Shown piece after piece: positions 9,906 through 20,452 of a stretch of 64,000 nt of DNA. The notes below the pieces were generated by a model. It was not told where the DNA came from. It saw only the letters and a list, made by a program, of their open reading frames with translations, and did not search any database. The DNA comes from Linnemannia hyalina (lineage: Eukaryota; Mortierellomycota; Mortierellomycetes; Mortierellales; Mortierellaceae). Position 1 is the stretch's first letter. The number at the start of each line of letters is the position of its first letter. Location of the stretch: NCBI GenBank assembly GCA_019671135.1, contig JAHRHY010000003.1, positions 1,674,001 through 1,738,000 of the forward strand, written 5' to 3'. The position numbers and the translations under genes are program-made.

Positions 9906-12900
9906 CTAATCCCAATCATCACCCCATCCATCCCCCTCTAACGCACTCTCATCAACCTGCAATGCCAGTGACGACGACGAGGAAACTGGCTTCACAGGCT
10001 CAGGGACAACAACAGCAGCAGCAGAGATAGAGGTAGAAGAAGTGGTCATGTCCAACGACTTGGCAGTATGTCCTGCTGCAACACCGTTCCCGTTCCCGTA
10101 GCCATGGCCGTTCACGCCGATAGGGCTGGCCGCGCTCAAAAGAGGAGACGCGACACCCTTGGGTGTCGATTCCGGGCTAGATCCGCGGCTGGGAGAACCT
10201 GGTGACGATGACGGCTTCAGCGAGAACAGTGTCGTCGTGCTTGTTGGTGTCGTCGTCTTCGTGGTAGTCGTCTTGCTGTGGAAGGTCGAAGTGGGACTAC
10301 TGAGAACTGTCTTTGTTGTGGTGGTCGAGACAGTGCCGACAGAATTGGCGAGTGTGATGGAGGAAGAGTTGGAAGAGGACGACATTGAAGCAGTCGATCC
10401 AGATATGCCTATTGACCCTGATCCTTGAAGAGGAGTAGTGGCGCCAACATAGGCAGGCTTCTTGTACGTCACCTCCAGATCCTTGAAGAGCTCGTCATCC
10501 TCCTTTGAGACAGTACCAGCCTGTTCCTGAAGATCTCCCAAATCCAGATCAACATCATCACCCCACCCATCGTTCTCGTCAATTGATTCCCGAGGCAGCT
10601 GGCTAATACTCCTGCTCGATGTCGGTTTCGCAGAGGAGCCAGTCGAAGATGGTGCGCTCGCTGTAGGTGCGCCAACGGTTGCCGAGGATGCCGACACAGA
10701 TCCTGATGGCAAAGGTCTCGCTGCGACAGGTGTTGTCACAACAGCCGCCTTGGCAGCACCCAACTTGAGTCCATTAGACGACGACGCCTTCCTCTCCTGC
10801 TGCTTCTCAGCCATCTGCTGACGGCGAGCATCCCGCTTGGCCTGCATTTCCTGCTGCTTCTGGTCACGCTTCAACCGGAGTTGCTCATGCTTTTCTGCTT
10901 GAGCCTGCTCACGCTTCAAGCGGGTCGCCTCATCTTCCACTGGTTGCTCCAAAGTCGACGAGGGAGATCGGTTCGATGTGTCTGTTTTTTTTCCCCAAGC
11001 ATGCAAAACAAAAAAGGCGTTATCAGCATCCTCATCATATACTAACCCATTCATCAGGGATCATGCCGCTTGCAATAGAATTTACCGTTCAGAGTGGAGA
11101 GATCATCTGCCTCCCAGTCATCGGCTTCGTCGTCACCAGTGTTGTCCCAGTCAAACGCTGCCGCCACCTTGATTGAAGTTGGCTTCAAATCTGAGCTATG
11201 AAGAGAGTTGCTGGGTTTCTTGGATGCAGGAGTTTCAACAGGGAGCTGACGCAGCCTCATCTCCTCCTTAGCTGCCTCAAGTGCCTTCATCAACTCCAGT
11301 TCGTCAGACGCCTGTGTGTCCTCCTCCTCGACTTCATCCTGAGTGTCCTGAATATCGATATCAAGTCGACTGTTGTTGATTCGGGCAGGCTCGACATAAG
11401 CAGGTTCCACAGGCAAGGGTGCTGCTGCCGATTGGGCTGGTGCGAGCTTGGCGGTCGAATCTGACAATGGGGGCCCAAAAGAAGCGTCTCTGCTAATGGG
11501 CTGCTCAACCGAGAACGATCCTGTCCGTGTCAAGGAGGGCGTCTTGAGAGGGCTCTGCTCAGAGAACATGAACGAGTCCTGGGACACCATAGACGAACGT
11601 CTGCTCGAGAGCAAGTCAGCATTTGATCCGCTTCCTCTCATATCGAGTCCGTTCAATCCACGCACTGAGCTGCTTGCAGAAATGCTCCTGTCGCTTCCCA
11701 ATGCTGACCTCGAGAAGATCGGTCTCCTGGCTGGCAAGAGCATCTGTTGCTTCTCGCAGTACTGGCGAATACGCGAGATATGGATGGCTGATGGTGATGC
11801 GGATGGAGTGGAAGCAGTTGAACTGGCGTCCGAGTCCTGGTTTGCACCATTCGCCTCAGCTCCTGTTGATGTCTGTTGCTGCTCTCCTGCGTTATCTGTT
11901 GGCTGAACCAATGTTGTGGTCTGGTGGGCAATTGTCGAGATGGCCCTGGCAGCAGCCTCCCGAATCTGGAGATCCTCATCCAACAAGAACTGGGGTAAAA
12001 ATTTGAGCAATCCGCTGATGCAGAAAGCTCCGTTGGTGCAATGTTTGGTGAAGGAATTGGAAATGAGTTCCAGACGTTCGGGAACGGGTGACAGTTTGAG
12101 CACAGAAACCAATGTCAAGGTAAGGGTCGAGCTCATGTCCTTAACAGCAGCATGGTTGTGCAAACCAAGGGTATAGATTGAGCACCACATGCCCATAACA
12201 ACCTCCACTAACTGCATCCTGGCCTCTTGAGTGCTGTCCTCTGCAATCCAGAACGCCATAATTTGAGGGATGAGAGTCTGTTCGTACAGAGCCTTGACTG
12301 AGAACTTTTGCTTCGTCGAGTCGGCATCAGAGAGAGTTGTGACAAGAAGGGAGTATGGGATAGCAGTCGCAAGTCCAGACAGCGAAGCCAAGTACACCTT
12401 TGGGTCAGCATCCTGAAGTCCTGCCAAAATCTAGCCGTAGAGGATTCAGTAGAATGAGCCGTTATTATCCCTGCGCGTCAACCTGCTCATTGCATGTCGA
12501 CATATACACTGGGCAAGTGCACTTACCTCTGGCAAAATGACTTGTCCAAGGACCTCAGATCCTCCTTCGCCAAGAACAACAGCTTTGAGATACACCTCAA
12601 AAAGACGGAACAATGTCATACGGATGTCTGCCTGTCGATAAGTCCAGAGTTTGATCATGAAGGGTATGACTTGTGCCCGATAAGTCTCCTCCGAGATGAG
12701 GGGTCGCGGGGGTTGAGGGGTGAAGAGTGTCCTGTAAACTATGTCAAAGCCTTCAGCCGCAAAGAACTCCTGTGTTAAGAGCTGAGGCAGCACAAACTTT
12801 TCCATGATTGATGGTGGGAGTATCTGCAGCTTTGGCATAATGGATCTAAAGCGAATTTGAAAGAAGGCGTTAGAATTGTATCCAGTTATCCTACGCAACC

Positions 12901-14088
12901 GAGCTTAGGTGACTCCAAACGTCGCATGGAAAACATACTGGCTCCACTCTGCGTTTTGCAGCTTGTCCAGGCCCTTGAGTCGACAATAGCGAACAACAGA
13001 CACGGTATTGTTGCGGAGGAAAAGGTCAGACTCCAAGATGGCATCTCCTGAGGGCCGTTTCATGGGATCAGCTTGCAGCATCGCGTTCAAAGGAAGAGCG
13101 GTCGTTCCGAAGTGCAGCAATCCATCCTGAACCAATTTCTCGACAAACTTGCCGTATTGCCAGACATCCACTGCGTGCGGAAGTTGTACTTCCTGCGTTG
13201 TCTTGGTGGGTTTGCCCTGATGCTCTGGAGGCACGAGTTCCTGCGACAAGACAGAAGTCAGACCGGTCTCCTTGGACTCTGCAACAGTTCCTGTAAATTC
13301 CATGCCACCGAGCACCCATCGGCCGTTTGAGACAAAGATGGAACCCATTTTGACGTTGTTATGGGAGATGTGGCATTGGGAGTGCAAAAAGTGCAATGCA
13401 ACCTATTGTAATGAATAGGGGCACGTGTGCGTATGAGAAAGGGTTATGTCAGATCAAGGGCTGGCGGGTGGTAGCCTAAAATAAGATGCAGGTGCGCAAC
13501 GTGTCATAACCATCCAGAACAGACAAGCCACGGGTTGGATCATACCATGATGTCGTAAAGGCCCACAAGGATCTCGTCCTCGCTGATCTCCTCCAGATAC
13601 TCCACCGTCAGGGGGACAACTCGTTCCGTGATAAGATGGAATCCAGCTGAGCTCGCCTTGCAGTCAATGAACCTAAGCACTGACGGATGTCGGATCGTCT
13701 TGAGTTTCTATTCAACACCAAACGCAACAATAATATAAGTCAGCAAATATTAAAGACGCTGATAGAATTGACACGCCGAGCATGGCATTGGAGCAGCTTT
13801 CATTGTCAGTGTCTCCCCGCGTCCAAATACCGGTGTCCAAATGGCATAAGGGAACTTTACTTTGATGGCTTTGGGCAAGAACTCTTGCTTGTTATCGAGC
13901 TCCAGTTGCGATGGATCGTATGTAAAGGCTGAGACGAGTCTTTTCCCGAAATAGGCGTCCCGGAGGGTGTAGATGGTCGTTACTTGGAGTGGTTGGGTGT
14001 TTTGGGGGAAAGTGAGTTTAGCCTTCGAGGATCCCTCGGAGGCGGCGGCAGTGCCTGAGATCCCTTGCTTGCTCTCTGATGCTCCCAT
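9906..14088 (-). CDS. SCY1-family pseudokinase, SCYL3/PACE-1-like
   Basis: Six exons (14088-13861, 13707-13546, 13402-12939, 12845-12527, 12430-11086, 10981-9906) join in phase to 1197 aa. MGASES is a myristoylation signal, as in SCYL3. The kinase-like domain (about 40-280) carries LKTIRHPSVLRFIDC, GFHLITERVVPL and FLHSQCHISHNNVKMGSIFV. In the last of these the catalytic HRD is replaced by SHNN, and GGMEF stands where DFG would be, so catalysis is unlikely. HEAT-like helices follow (about 285-560), including LPPSIMEKFVLPQLL and RMTLFRLFEVYLKAVV. The C-terminal half is disordered, with a Lys/Gln/Arg coiled coil (ATRLKREQAQAEKHEQLRLK) and a final GDGWGDDWD. Known SCYL proteins act as scaffolds in Golgi traffic and tRNA export. 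Domain order and motifs fit SCYL3 better than SCYL1. Confidence 0.85.
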
Positions 14089-14892
14089 CTCGACGTTTGA
14101 TTAGAGGGCTGTTTGTTGTTTGTTGTTTGAGAGAGATGAACGCCTCTTTGTTCGGGTGATGGGGGTCGGCGTGCCGTTATTGCTGATGGTGTTGTTGAGG
14201 CGGGGAAAAAGACGAGAGAGTGAGTGGCGACGATGGGATGATGATGATGGAAGAGGAGAGCAGAGGCAATGCCACACAAAGACGAGGAATAAAGTCAGTG
14301 TTGGTTGGTTGGCTGTGGGCTCAGTTTGAGAAGGTGTCGGTGAGCAGACATTCATTCAGGCCTTTGTTGTCAAGCCACACACAGGCACACAAAAGCACTT
14401 CAGGGGCAAACGAACAAAAGTCAATGTCAAACGAGTAGGAAAGCAGGGACATTTGACGCCTAGGGCACCTTACCCGCAATTCTAGGGTGTTGTACACACA
14501 TAAAACTAATATCACCAACAAAACGGGCCACTGAGAGATGCGTAAACAATCGAGTCAGATCCGCATCCATTCACTCCACTTTGTCTCAACACGACAAACT
14601 AAACGATAGATCCGAGGATCTCGTAGTTTGCTTCTTATTGTTGACAGACGCGAGGATTAGTCACCCTCCTTCAGCCAACTCCTCGGCAATAACCACAAGA
14701 AAGAAAAACGAGTACCGTTAAGTGCCTAAAGGTCCTCTGCGCAGCCTACAAAAAACCGGACCAAGCAAACACCTCCACGTTGTCGATGTTGAAAACATCG
14801 AGTCACGAACAATGCGAATATTATGAGTAGATGTATTAGATGTATATATTTGATTAGTAGTTAGAGAAGAAAAAACTCTATCGAAAAACCGT
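14089..14892. other. Intergenic, no gene seen
   Basis: About 800 bp containing the promoter of the SCYL3-like gene and the 3' flank of the orphan gene downstream. Short open frames here are low complexity and overlap on both strands, with no recognisable domain. Confidence 0.45.
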
Positions 14893-16064
14893 TCATGTTT
14901 TGACTAATCCACCGCTTGAAGGGACATTGCTGCCAAAGACGTAGTACGAGGGTCGGGTTAGTGAGCTATATTTCCCTGCTCTGAGATGCGAACGTGCCTT
15001 GATCGATGTGACCATACTTGATGCGATGTTCTACAGAGAATGATATTGAAGATTAATAACGCGGAACTAGAAATCACGCGTAATAGAAGCGCATAAAACA
15101 TAAACAAGAGCGAATAATGGTTGTCAAGACACTTACCTTGGCTGCAGTCAAAGGGCCCAGGGCTAAAAGTAGTGCGCTGATATCGAGTCGGTCTTGTGGT
15201 AGCTTGAATCTTCCAACGCTCTTTGGAATGTAAATGGCTTCATGTTCCAAATTCATGGTGAGAACCTCACAAATGCTCTCTAAAGATGGCATATGTGAGG
15301 AGGGGTGTTAAGTGTTAACATTGAAGGGCGTTGACTTGCCACCACATCAAAGGGGTGCAAGAGGGTACATAATGCGCCACATCTTTCTGCGCTTGTTTCG
15401 AAGCATACCGTTCACAAGAAACCCGACCACAGTTGCATCCTGTACATTCCCGTGAAGTTGATGGCGACTGACTGCCTTTTGCAGCTTGGACGAGTCTTTT
15501 GCGGCTACTATGATGTTTCTGGTCTGATAAAAATAGGGGAAATGCAGGTCAATTGCCATTACTAGCAATTTATTTTGAAATGGTAAAATATTATTAGGAA
15601 CGTACCCTCAGCTTTCTTAGAGGCTCCTGGTCCTTCCAGTATTTCTTCAACGCAACTTGTTCCCTCTCCCATAGTTCCTGCATCTGCTTTCCAATTGCCC
15701 TCACATCCAAATCCTCAGATGAAGCCGCATCTGAAGCGATGGCAAGGTACTTGGTATAAAGAGACATCATTAATAAGCTGTGCAATATTATCATTGGCGC
15801 TTGTTCGAATCTACCCATGTTGCCCTGTCCGGAATCAATCCCAATCAACGAGCCGCAGCTACACTCCCTCACGAGCATGGGAGGGATTAGGCTAGCCTCA
15901 GCTATTGTTTGATTGCAACGATTGAGCAACATCCCAGCAATAACCCAATCGCTAACCGCAGTTAAACTCCTTAGCAGAGGGATTGGGAACGCTTTTGTTG
16001 GAGGTTGCATGTAAGAACAGAACTGTGATATAGTGGAAGGGGAAGAATAATCAATTACAAACAA
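14893..16064 (-). CDS. Orphan multi-exon gene, predicted 284 aa
   Basis: A model of five exons (16064-15606, 15523-15409, 15279-15137, 15030-14893, with the first beginning at ATG 16064) is fully phase-consistent across three introns; counted separately these are four coding exons. Landmarks are ECSCGSLIGIDSGQGNMGRF, a helical segment LHSLLMMSLYTKYLAIASD, a basic amphipathic stretch ELWEREQVALKKYWKDQEPL, KAVSRHQLHGNVQDATVVGF, and LDISALLLALGPLTAAK. I do not recognise the family. The start is uncertain: an ATG at about 16010 (MQPPTKAF) is also possible, and the first exon is partly duplicated just upstream, so the real 5' end may lie beyond 16064. Intron phases and codon use look genuine, but expression evidence would be needed. 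Confidence 0.45.
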
Positions 16065-16280
16065 TCCTAATCAACGAGCCGCAGCTACACTCCCTCACGA
16101 GTATGGGAGGGATTAGGCTAGCCTCAGCTATTGTTTGATTGCAACGATTGCGCAACATCCTAGCAATAACCTCAATCGCTAACCGCAGTTAAACTCCTTG
16201 GCAGAGGGATTGGAAACGCCTTTGTTGGATGCTGGATGTTGGATATAAGAACAGAACTGTGATAAAGTGGAAGGGGAAGA
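15836..16280. repeat. Imperfect direct duplication of about 215 bp
   Basis: Copy A is 15836-16046 and copy B is 16062-16280, offset by 226 bp with a 15-bp spacer. They differ by scattered substitutions and small indels, for example GAGCATGGGAGG against GAGTATGGGAGG. Copy A codes for part of exon 1 of the orphan gene on the minus strand. Copy B keeps the homologous frame only in part, because a shifted frame reaches a stop after KGVSNPSAKEFNCG. Copy B therefore looks like a decaying partial exon duplicate. Confidence 0.85.
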
Positions 16281-16981
16281 CTTGCCTTGTTCGGCTATGC
16301 CAGTAGAGTTGTAGGATGATGAGAAGGGCGTGTGATGATGAGAAGCGTGGGAGTGGAGGTTAAGTCGAGTGATGAGAAGAAGGGCGTGTGAGTGGCAGCA
16401 ACGATGAGGCGCGACTACAAGAGGAGAACGGGCGCTCAACTTACGTGACCAAGGACGCAACTGAGCCAGTATTACAAGGTATTACAGTATTCAGTCACAA
16501 TTTATCATTGCTTGGATTTAAGGATAGACAACCTGTTGATACAAACTCTCTGTGAGGATATAAAGTCACACTTAAATTTTAAAAATAAAGGGCATTTGAC
16601 GCCCAAATGGCTTGAACTGTGCATTGCTCCCAGTCCAATTGACCGGCCCGCTTTTCCTTTCCTGAAGTCCTGAAGTCATTAATAGCCACTCTAGTATGAA
16701 GGACCAGGCATGCGCAAGTGATCCAGTCAAATGACCAATCAGGTCCGTCAGTCTAAAACGCGAAAAACAATGACGAAAGTGAACAGTAATTTGAATTTGG
16801 TGGCGGTTCCTGTCAACATTTCCTCGCTGTTCAATTGTCGATACTGAAAAAAACGCGTATTTAAAGGCCTTCCTTTGCGCACTAATAATGGTTCCTCATC
16901 CTCTCTTCCACTCAGTTCTCTTCCCTTTCCCACAAACATCCAATCCCCCTCCCCTTTTCCCAAGCAAACCAAGCAATAAAG
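16281..16981. other. Intergenic, promoter of the VOC gene
   Basis: The left part has short GATGAGAAG-GGCGTGTGA repeats (about 16316-16392). An ACGCGT hexamer lies near 16854, followed by TATTTAAAGG, a TATA-like element about 120 bp upstream of the ATG at 16982. A C/T-rich leader (16890-16975) precedes the start. No coding exon is evident. Confidence 0.45.
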
Positions 16982-17784
16982 ATGCCCAAGACCGGATCCA
17001 TCAGCCATGTCTCCCTCTCTGTCTCGGACTACGAGGCCAGCAAGAAGTACTACACCTTGTTGTTGGTGGACATCCTCGGTTACAAGCAAGTCGCCGACCA
17101 CCCCTACTACTGCATGTGGAGCCTCTCCTCCGGCGAATGTAAGCTTTCTGTTGGTGTTTTACCACTCATTGTCTGCTACTCGTTATTCGTTGTTCTGTAG
17201 TTCATGATTCGCTGTTGGATATCGCTCTTTATCTCACTCACCAAAACTCACCACACACACTCTTCATTGTAAAATGAACGTAATATAGCCATCTGCATCT
17301 CCCCCGGAAACAAGACCCCTCACCACAAGCAGAACCCCGGCCTCCACCACTTGGCCGTGCACGTCGGCACCAAGGAAGAAATCGACACCGCCTACCAAAA
17401 GATTCTCAAGTTCCATGAGGAGAACAAGTCCCTCACCGGCTGCTCCATCCTAGATGCTCCTGCTCTCTACCCTCAGTACGGTGAGGGTTACTATGCGTAA
17501 GTTGTTTCCCGTCATTATTTTTTCTTCGTTATCGATGGGTTTTCTCGTCATCTTGCGTGTTCAGTTTCTTTACATGAGACAAAAAAAAGCAAGGACGGAG
17601 TTGGATGCACTGACTTCATTGCTGAATAGACGACAAAAAAAAGAGTGGGGAAAGCAAAAAGTAGAACAATTATGCCCGATAACTAACCAAACAAATACTA
17701 CGCCTTTCTTTCGAGAACAGTGTCTTCTTCACCGATCCCGACAACATCAAGCTGGAGCTCGCCTACATCCCCAACGGACACTAA
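16982..17784 (+). CDS. VOC (glyoxalase/bleomycin-resistance fold) family protein
   Basis: Three exons (16982-17138, 17289-17496, 17721-17784) give 142 aa, the usual size of a single-unit VOC protein. Typical marks are the N-terminal strand SISHVSLSVSDYEASKKYY with metal-ligand His, GLHHLAVHVGTKEEIDTAYQ in the second half with another His, and the C-terminal VFFTDPDNIKLELAYIPNGH carrying the conserved D-P-x-x-x-x-E-L with the acidic ligand Glu. These residues suggest a metal-dependent enzyme or binding protein of the cytosol. Substrates in this superfamily vary widely (glyoxalase, dioxygenase, drug binding), so none is assigned. Codon use is strongly biased to C-ending codons, which suggests good expression. 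It converges on the PC-esterase-like gene. Confidence 0.88.
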
Positions 17785-18044
17785 AACAGCATGCAACAAC
17801 TGAGGTCCTCGGACGATACTAGCAATAAGCGACTGAATCAATAACATCAATATTAAGAGTATCAATATCAAGAATATCAAGCAGGGAGAATTAACAATGA
17901 GATGAAAAGCGGCGCAATGTAATTAGATGCCTTTCGTCTCGTTCTTTCTTTCTTGTCTTGAACCGAAGCGTTCGTGAATAACAGCTACTCTAAATACCAA
18001 CAAAAAAACAAATAAAAAGAATCGCCTTTCTACAAGGAATCCTA

Positions 18045-20048
18045 TTACTGCTGCTCCTGCTCCACCACCTCTATGGTCTTGAACAGATTAAACAACGAAA
18101 CTGCCCACTCGTCCGTAGGACCGGGCCGCTTATAGCTCAAACAATCTTGTCCGCCAACATGTCCATCGGGCCGCATGTTGGTCATCGTCGCCACGTTCCA
18201 GTAGATCCCTCCACTAGCCTCGACAATCGTCTTGGCAATCTTGTTCTGGCGGTCGTAGTGCGCCCAGTTTAGAGGGTAGTGTAGTATTTCTTTGGTGGGG
18301 ATGTCCTTGGTGAATGGTTTGGCGGGTGGGCCGAACGTCTTGCTGCTGTGGACGATTGGTGCCTTGATCTTGGTCTCCAGTACTCTCTGTTGTTGTTGTT
18401 GTTGTTGTTGTTCTGACGTTGTCGGTCCTGCTCCTGTTCCTGCTGCTGAGGATATCGCATGAGGACGAGAAACAGGCTGCTGCAACTCCAACTTCCGATC
18501 CTTCTGCTTCTGCTCCCGCAACGCTCGGTCGGCATTAAACCCATTCGCCTTGGAAGGACACTCCGGATGCCCGACAGGGTTATTGCGGTAAATAATCAAC
18601 GCCTCCGGCCTCACCCTGCGGATCTTGATAATCGTATCCGTCAACAGTCGCTGGAAGTCCTTATCCTTCAACGTCTGATGCGTCGCACCCAGGATGACCG
18701 TATCCTTGATTCGTATATCCTTCAACCAGGGCATCTCGACAGGGTCCTGGGTTTTGGTCTCGTTGATCCGGTGGCCTTTGAGATTGCGAACAGATGAGAG
18801 GAGGTCGTTCCGGACAAACTTGAGACGGACGTCGTTGGGGAGAGGGCAGAGCGGGTGGCCGACGCCTAGGTGACAGGCTAGGTCGCCATAGCATGCTTGT
18901 GGATTGTCAAACATGTTGTACATGATCGAATCGTGCAGCTGCCAGTGGATCAGGTCACCGACAAGGACAATGTGACGCGGTCCCAGGATCCTGCAAAACT
19001 CTTCAGGTTGGATCCTCGTCGCGTGCCATCCTCCAATCCCTCCTATCTTCGCCGTCGTCGGTTTCCAGTGGTACTTGCCAGCCTCCGGAAACGGCGGTCG
19101 ATCGATCGCCACATCCCGATCCCGCTCCCCATGCTTCTTCTTATTCCACCCCGTCGCACCCCCAAAATCTGGGTAGTCCCTCTTTCGCTCATACACCCAC
19201 CGACCCTTATCCAGCCCATGGCTCATCAACTCCCGAAACCGTCTCGTCTTCTCCACACTATCCAACCTCGTACCGGGGATCCTGGATTCAAAGATTTGGT
19301 CTTCCGGAGGCAGCTTTTTGGCAACCCAGGCGTTGGCGGCTACGATGGCTTTTTTGACACGGGATTCGTAGGATTTGAGACCCTTGATTCGGTGGAATTG
19401 GGCTTGTTCGTTTTGTTTGTCGTAGGTCTCTGCGAGGGATCCAAGGATTTGGCGGTGGCGGGTGCGTTGTTGTTTTCGAAATACTTTTGGCAGTTCATTG
19501 TTGTTGTTGCTGGAGGGCGATGGGGATGATGATGAGTTGAAAGAAGAAGAAGGTTGTATCCGTAAAAAGCCTGGCAAGATCTCCTGCCCCACTGCCGACG
19601 AAAGCGGCTCGGACCCCATCTCCGACAGATCCTCAAAGAACGCCCTGCGCCTGTATGTCTTGATATCCGCACTTTCGTCAGTTGTCGCCTTGGTACCCTC
19701 CACCTTCTCGAGCTGACCTCCACCACCACCACCACCACCACCACCTCCACTAACAAAGAACCGAATCCGATCCCTAAACCCGCCACCATGCCTCAAATAC
19801 ACATCCTCCTCCATCTGCTGCCTCTTCAAGCTCGCTTGCTGCCAGATCTCCTCCTCTTCCGCCTGCCTCATAACATAATAAGGGATGATACACCCCATGG
19901 CGAGGTAGAGGAGGATCATGATGCGGAATCGAAACTTGCTCATCTTGCGTCGGCTGCCCAGCATCCTGAACGTTCCTCCTGCTGTTGCACTTGCGCTACT
20001 CCCAGATGGGGAGGGTCCTGATAGTGGTCTTCCGCTGAGTGAGACCAT
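18045..20048 (-). CDS. PC-esterase-like (TBL/NXPE-type) type II membrane protein
   Basis: One exon of 667 aa. A short cytosolic Arg/Lys-rich head is followed by one membrane helix at about 41-59, which gives type II, Golgi-like topology. A disordered stalk with Gly and Ser runs follows. The C-terminal half has the two blocks of PC-esterase proteins. The first is FCRILGPRHIVLVGDLIHWQ, where family members have GDS. The second is MRPDGHVGGQDCLSYKRPGP with TDEW, matching the D-x-x-H/DC...PG..D.W block and supplying Asp628 and His630. Known relatives (plant TBL, fungal CAS1-type, NXPE) are acetyltransferases or esterases of polysaccharides and glycans. In this protein the nucleophile position holds Leu366 rather than Ser, so activity is doubtful or the protein has diverged. 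A poly-Gln run (CAA repeat) lies near residue 550. Confidence 0.75.
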   Translation of the reverse strand: MVSLSGRPLSGPSPSGSSASATAGGTFRMLGSRRKMSKFRFRIMILLYLAMGCIIPYYVMRQAEEEEIWQQASLKRQQMEEDVYLRHGGGFRDRIRFFVSGGGGGGGGGGGQLEKVEGTKATTDESADIKTYRRRAFFEDLSEMGSEPLSSAVGQEILPGFLRIQPSSSFNSSSSPSPSSNNNNELPKVFRKQQRTRHRQILGSLAETYDKQNEQAQFHRIKGLKSYESRVKKAIVAANAWVAKKLPPEDQIFESRIPGTRLDSVEKTRRFRELMSHGLDKGRWVYERKRDYPDFGGATGWNKKKHGERDRDVAIDRPPFPEAGKYHWKPTTAKIGGIGGWHATRIQPEEFCRILGPRHIVLVGDLIHWQLHDSIMYNMFDNPQACYGDLACHLGVGHPLCPLPNDVRLKFVRNDLLSSVRNLKGHRINETKTQDPVEMPWLKDIRIKDTVILGATHQTLKDKDFQRLLTDTIIKIRRVRPEALIIYRNNPVGHPECPSKANGFNADRALREQKQKDRKLELQQPVSRPHAISSAAGTGAGPTTSEQQQQQQQQRVLETKIKAPIVHSSKTFGPPAKPFTKDIPTKEILHYPLNWAHYDRQNKIAKTIVEASGGIYWNVATMTNMRPDGHVGGQDCLSYKRPGPTDEWAVSLFNLFKTIEVVEQEQQ

Positions 20049-20452
20049 GGTTGTTTTGTCGTAGCTCTTGGGTTATTGTTTTGGCGATATTACGATGAGA
20101 GTGGTGTGGTGGAAGAGCGAGGAGAAGGAAAAGAAGGAAAAGAGAACGTGAAGAAAAAAAAAGGGGAATAGAAGGTGACTGGAATGCAGATGGGTCTGCC
20201 GAAAGGCAAAATAAAAAGGAGTGAGAACGACACCCAAAATGATATCTATTCCTTTCCATCCTGTCTGTCAGCAATAGCAACTCCCTTTTTCCATTGACAA
20301 ACATTCCTCCAATAACAACAAAAACGAGGAGACATGCAGCAGTGTGTTTACCTTTTCATCTCGTTTTATTTCGTTGTTGGGGAAGAAAATAAATAAGCCA
20401 AAGGAGAGGGATATATAGAAGAGTACATCATCGCGCTTTGTAGACCCTTATT
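20049..20452. other. Intergenic between two minus-strand genes
   Basis: About 400 bp holding the 5' flank of the PC-esterase-like gene and the 3' UTR of the VTT gene. No gene or distinctive element was seen. Confidence 0.45.
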
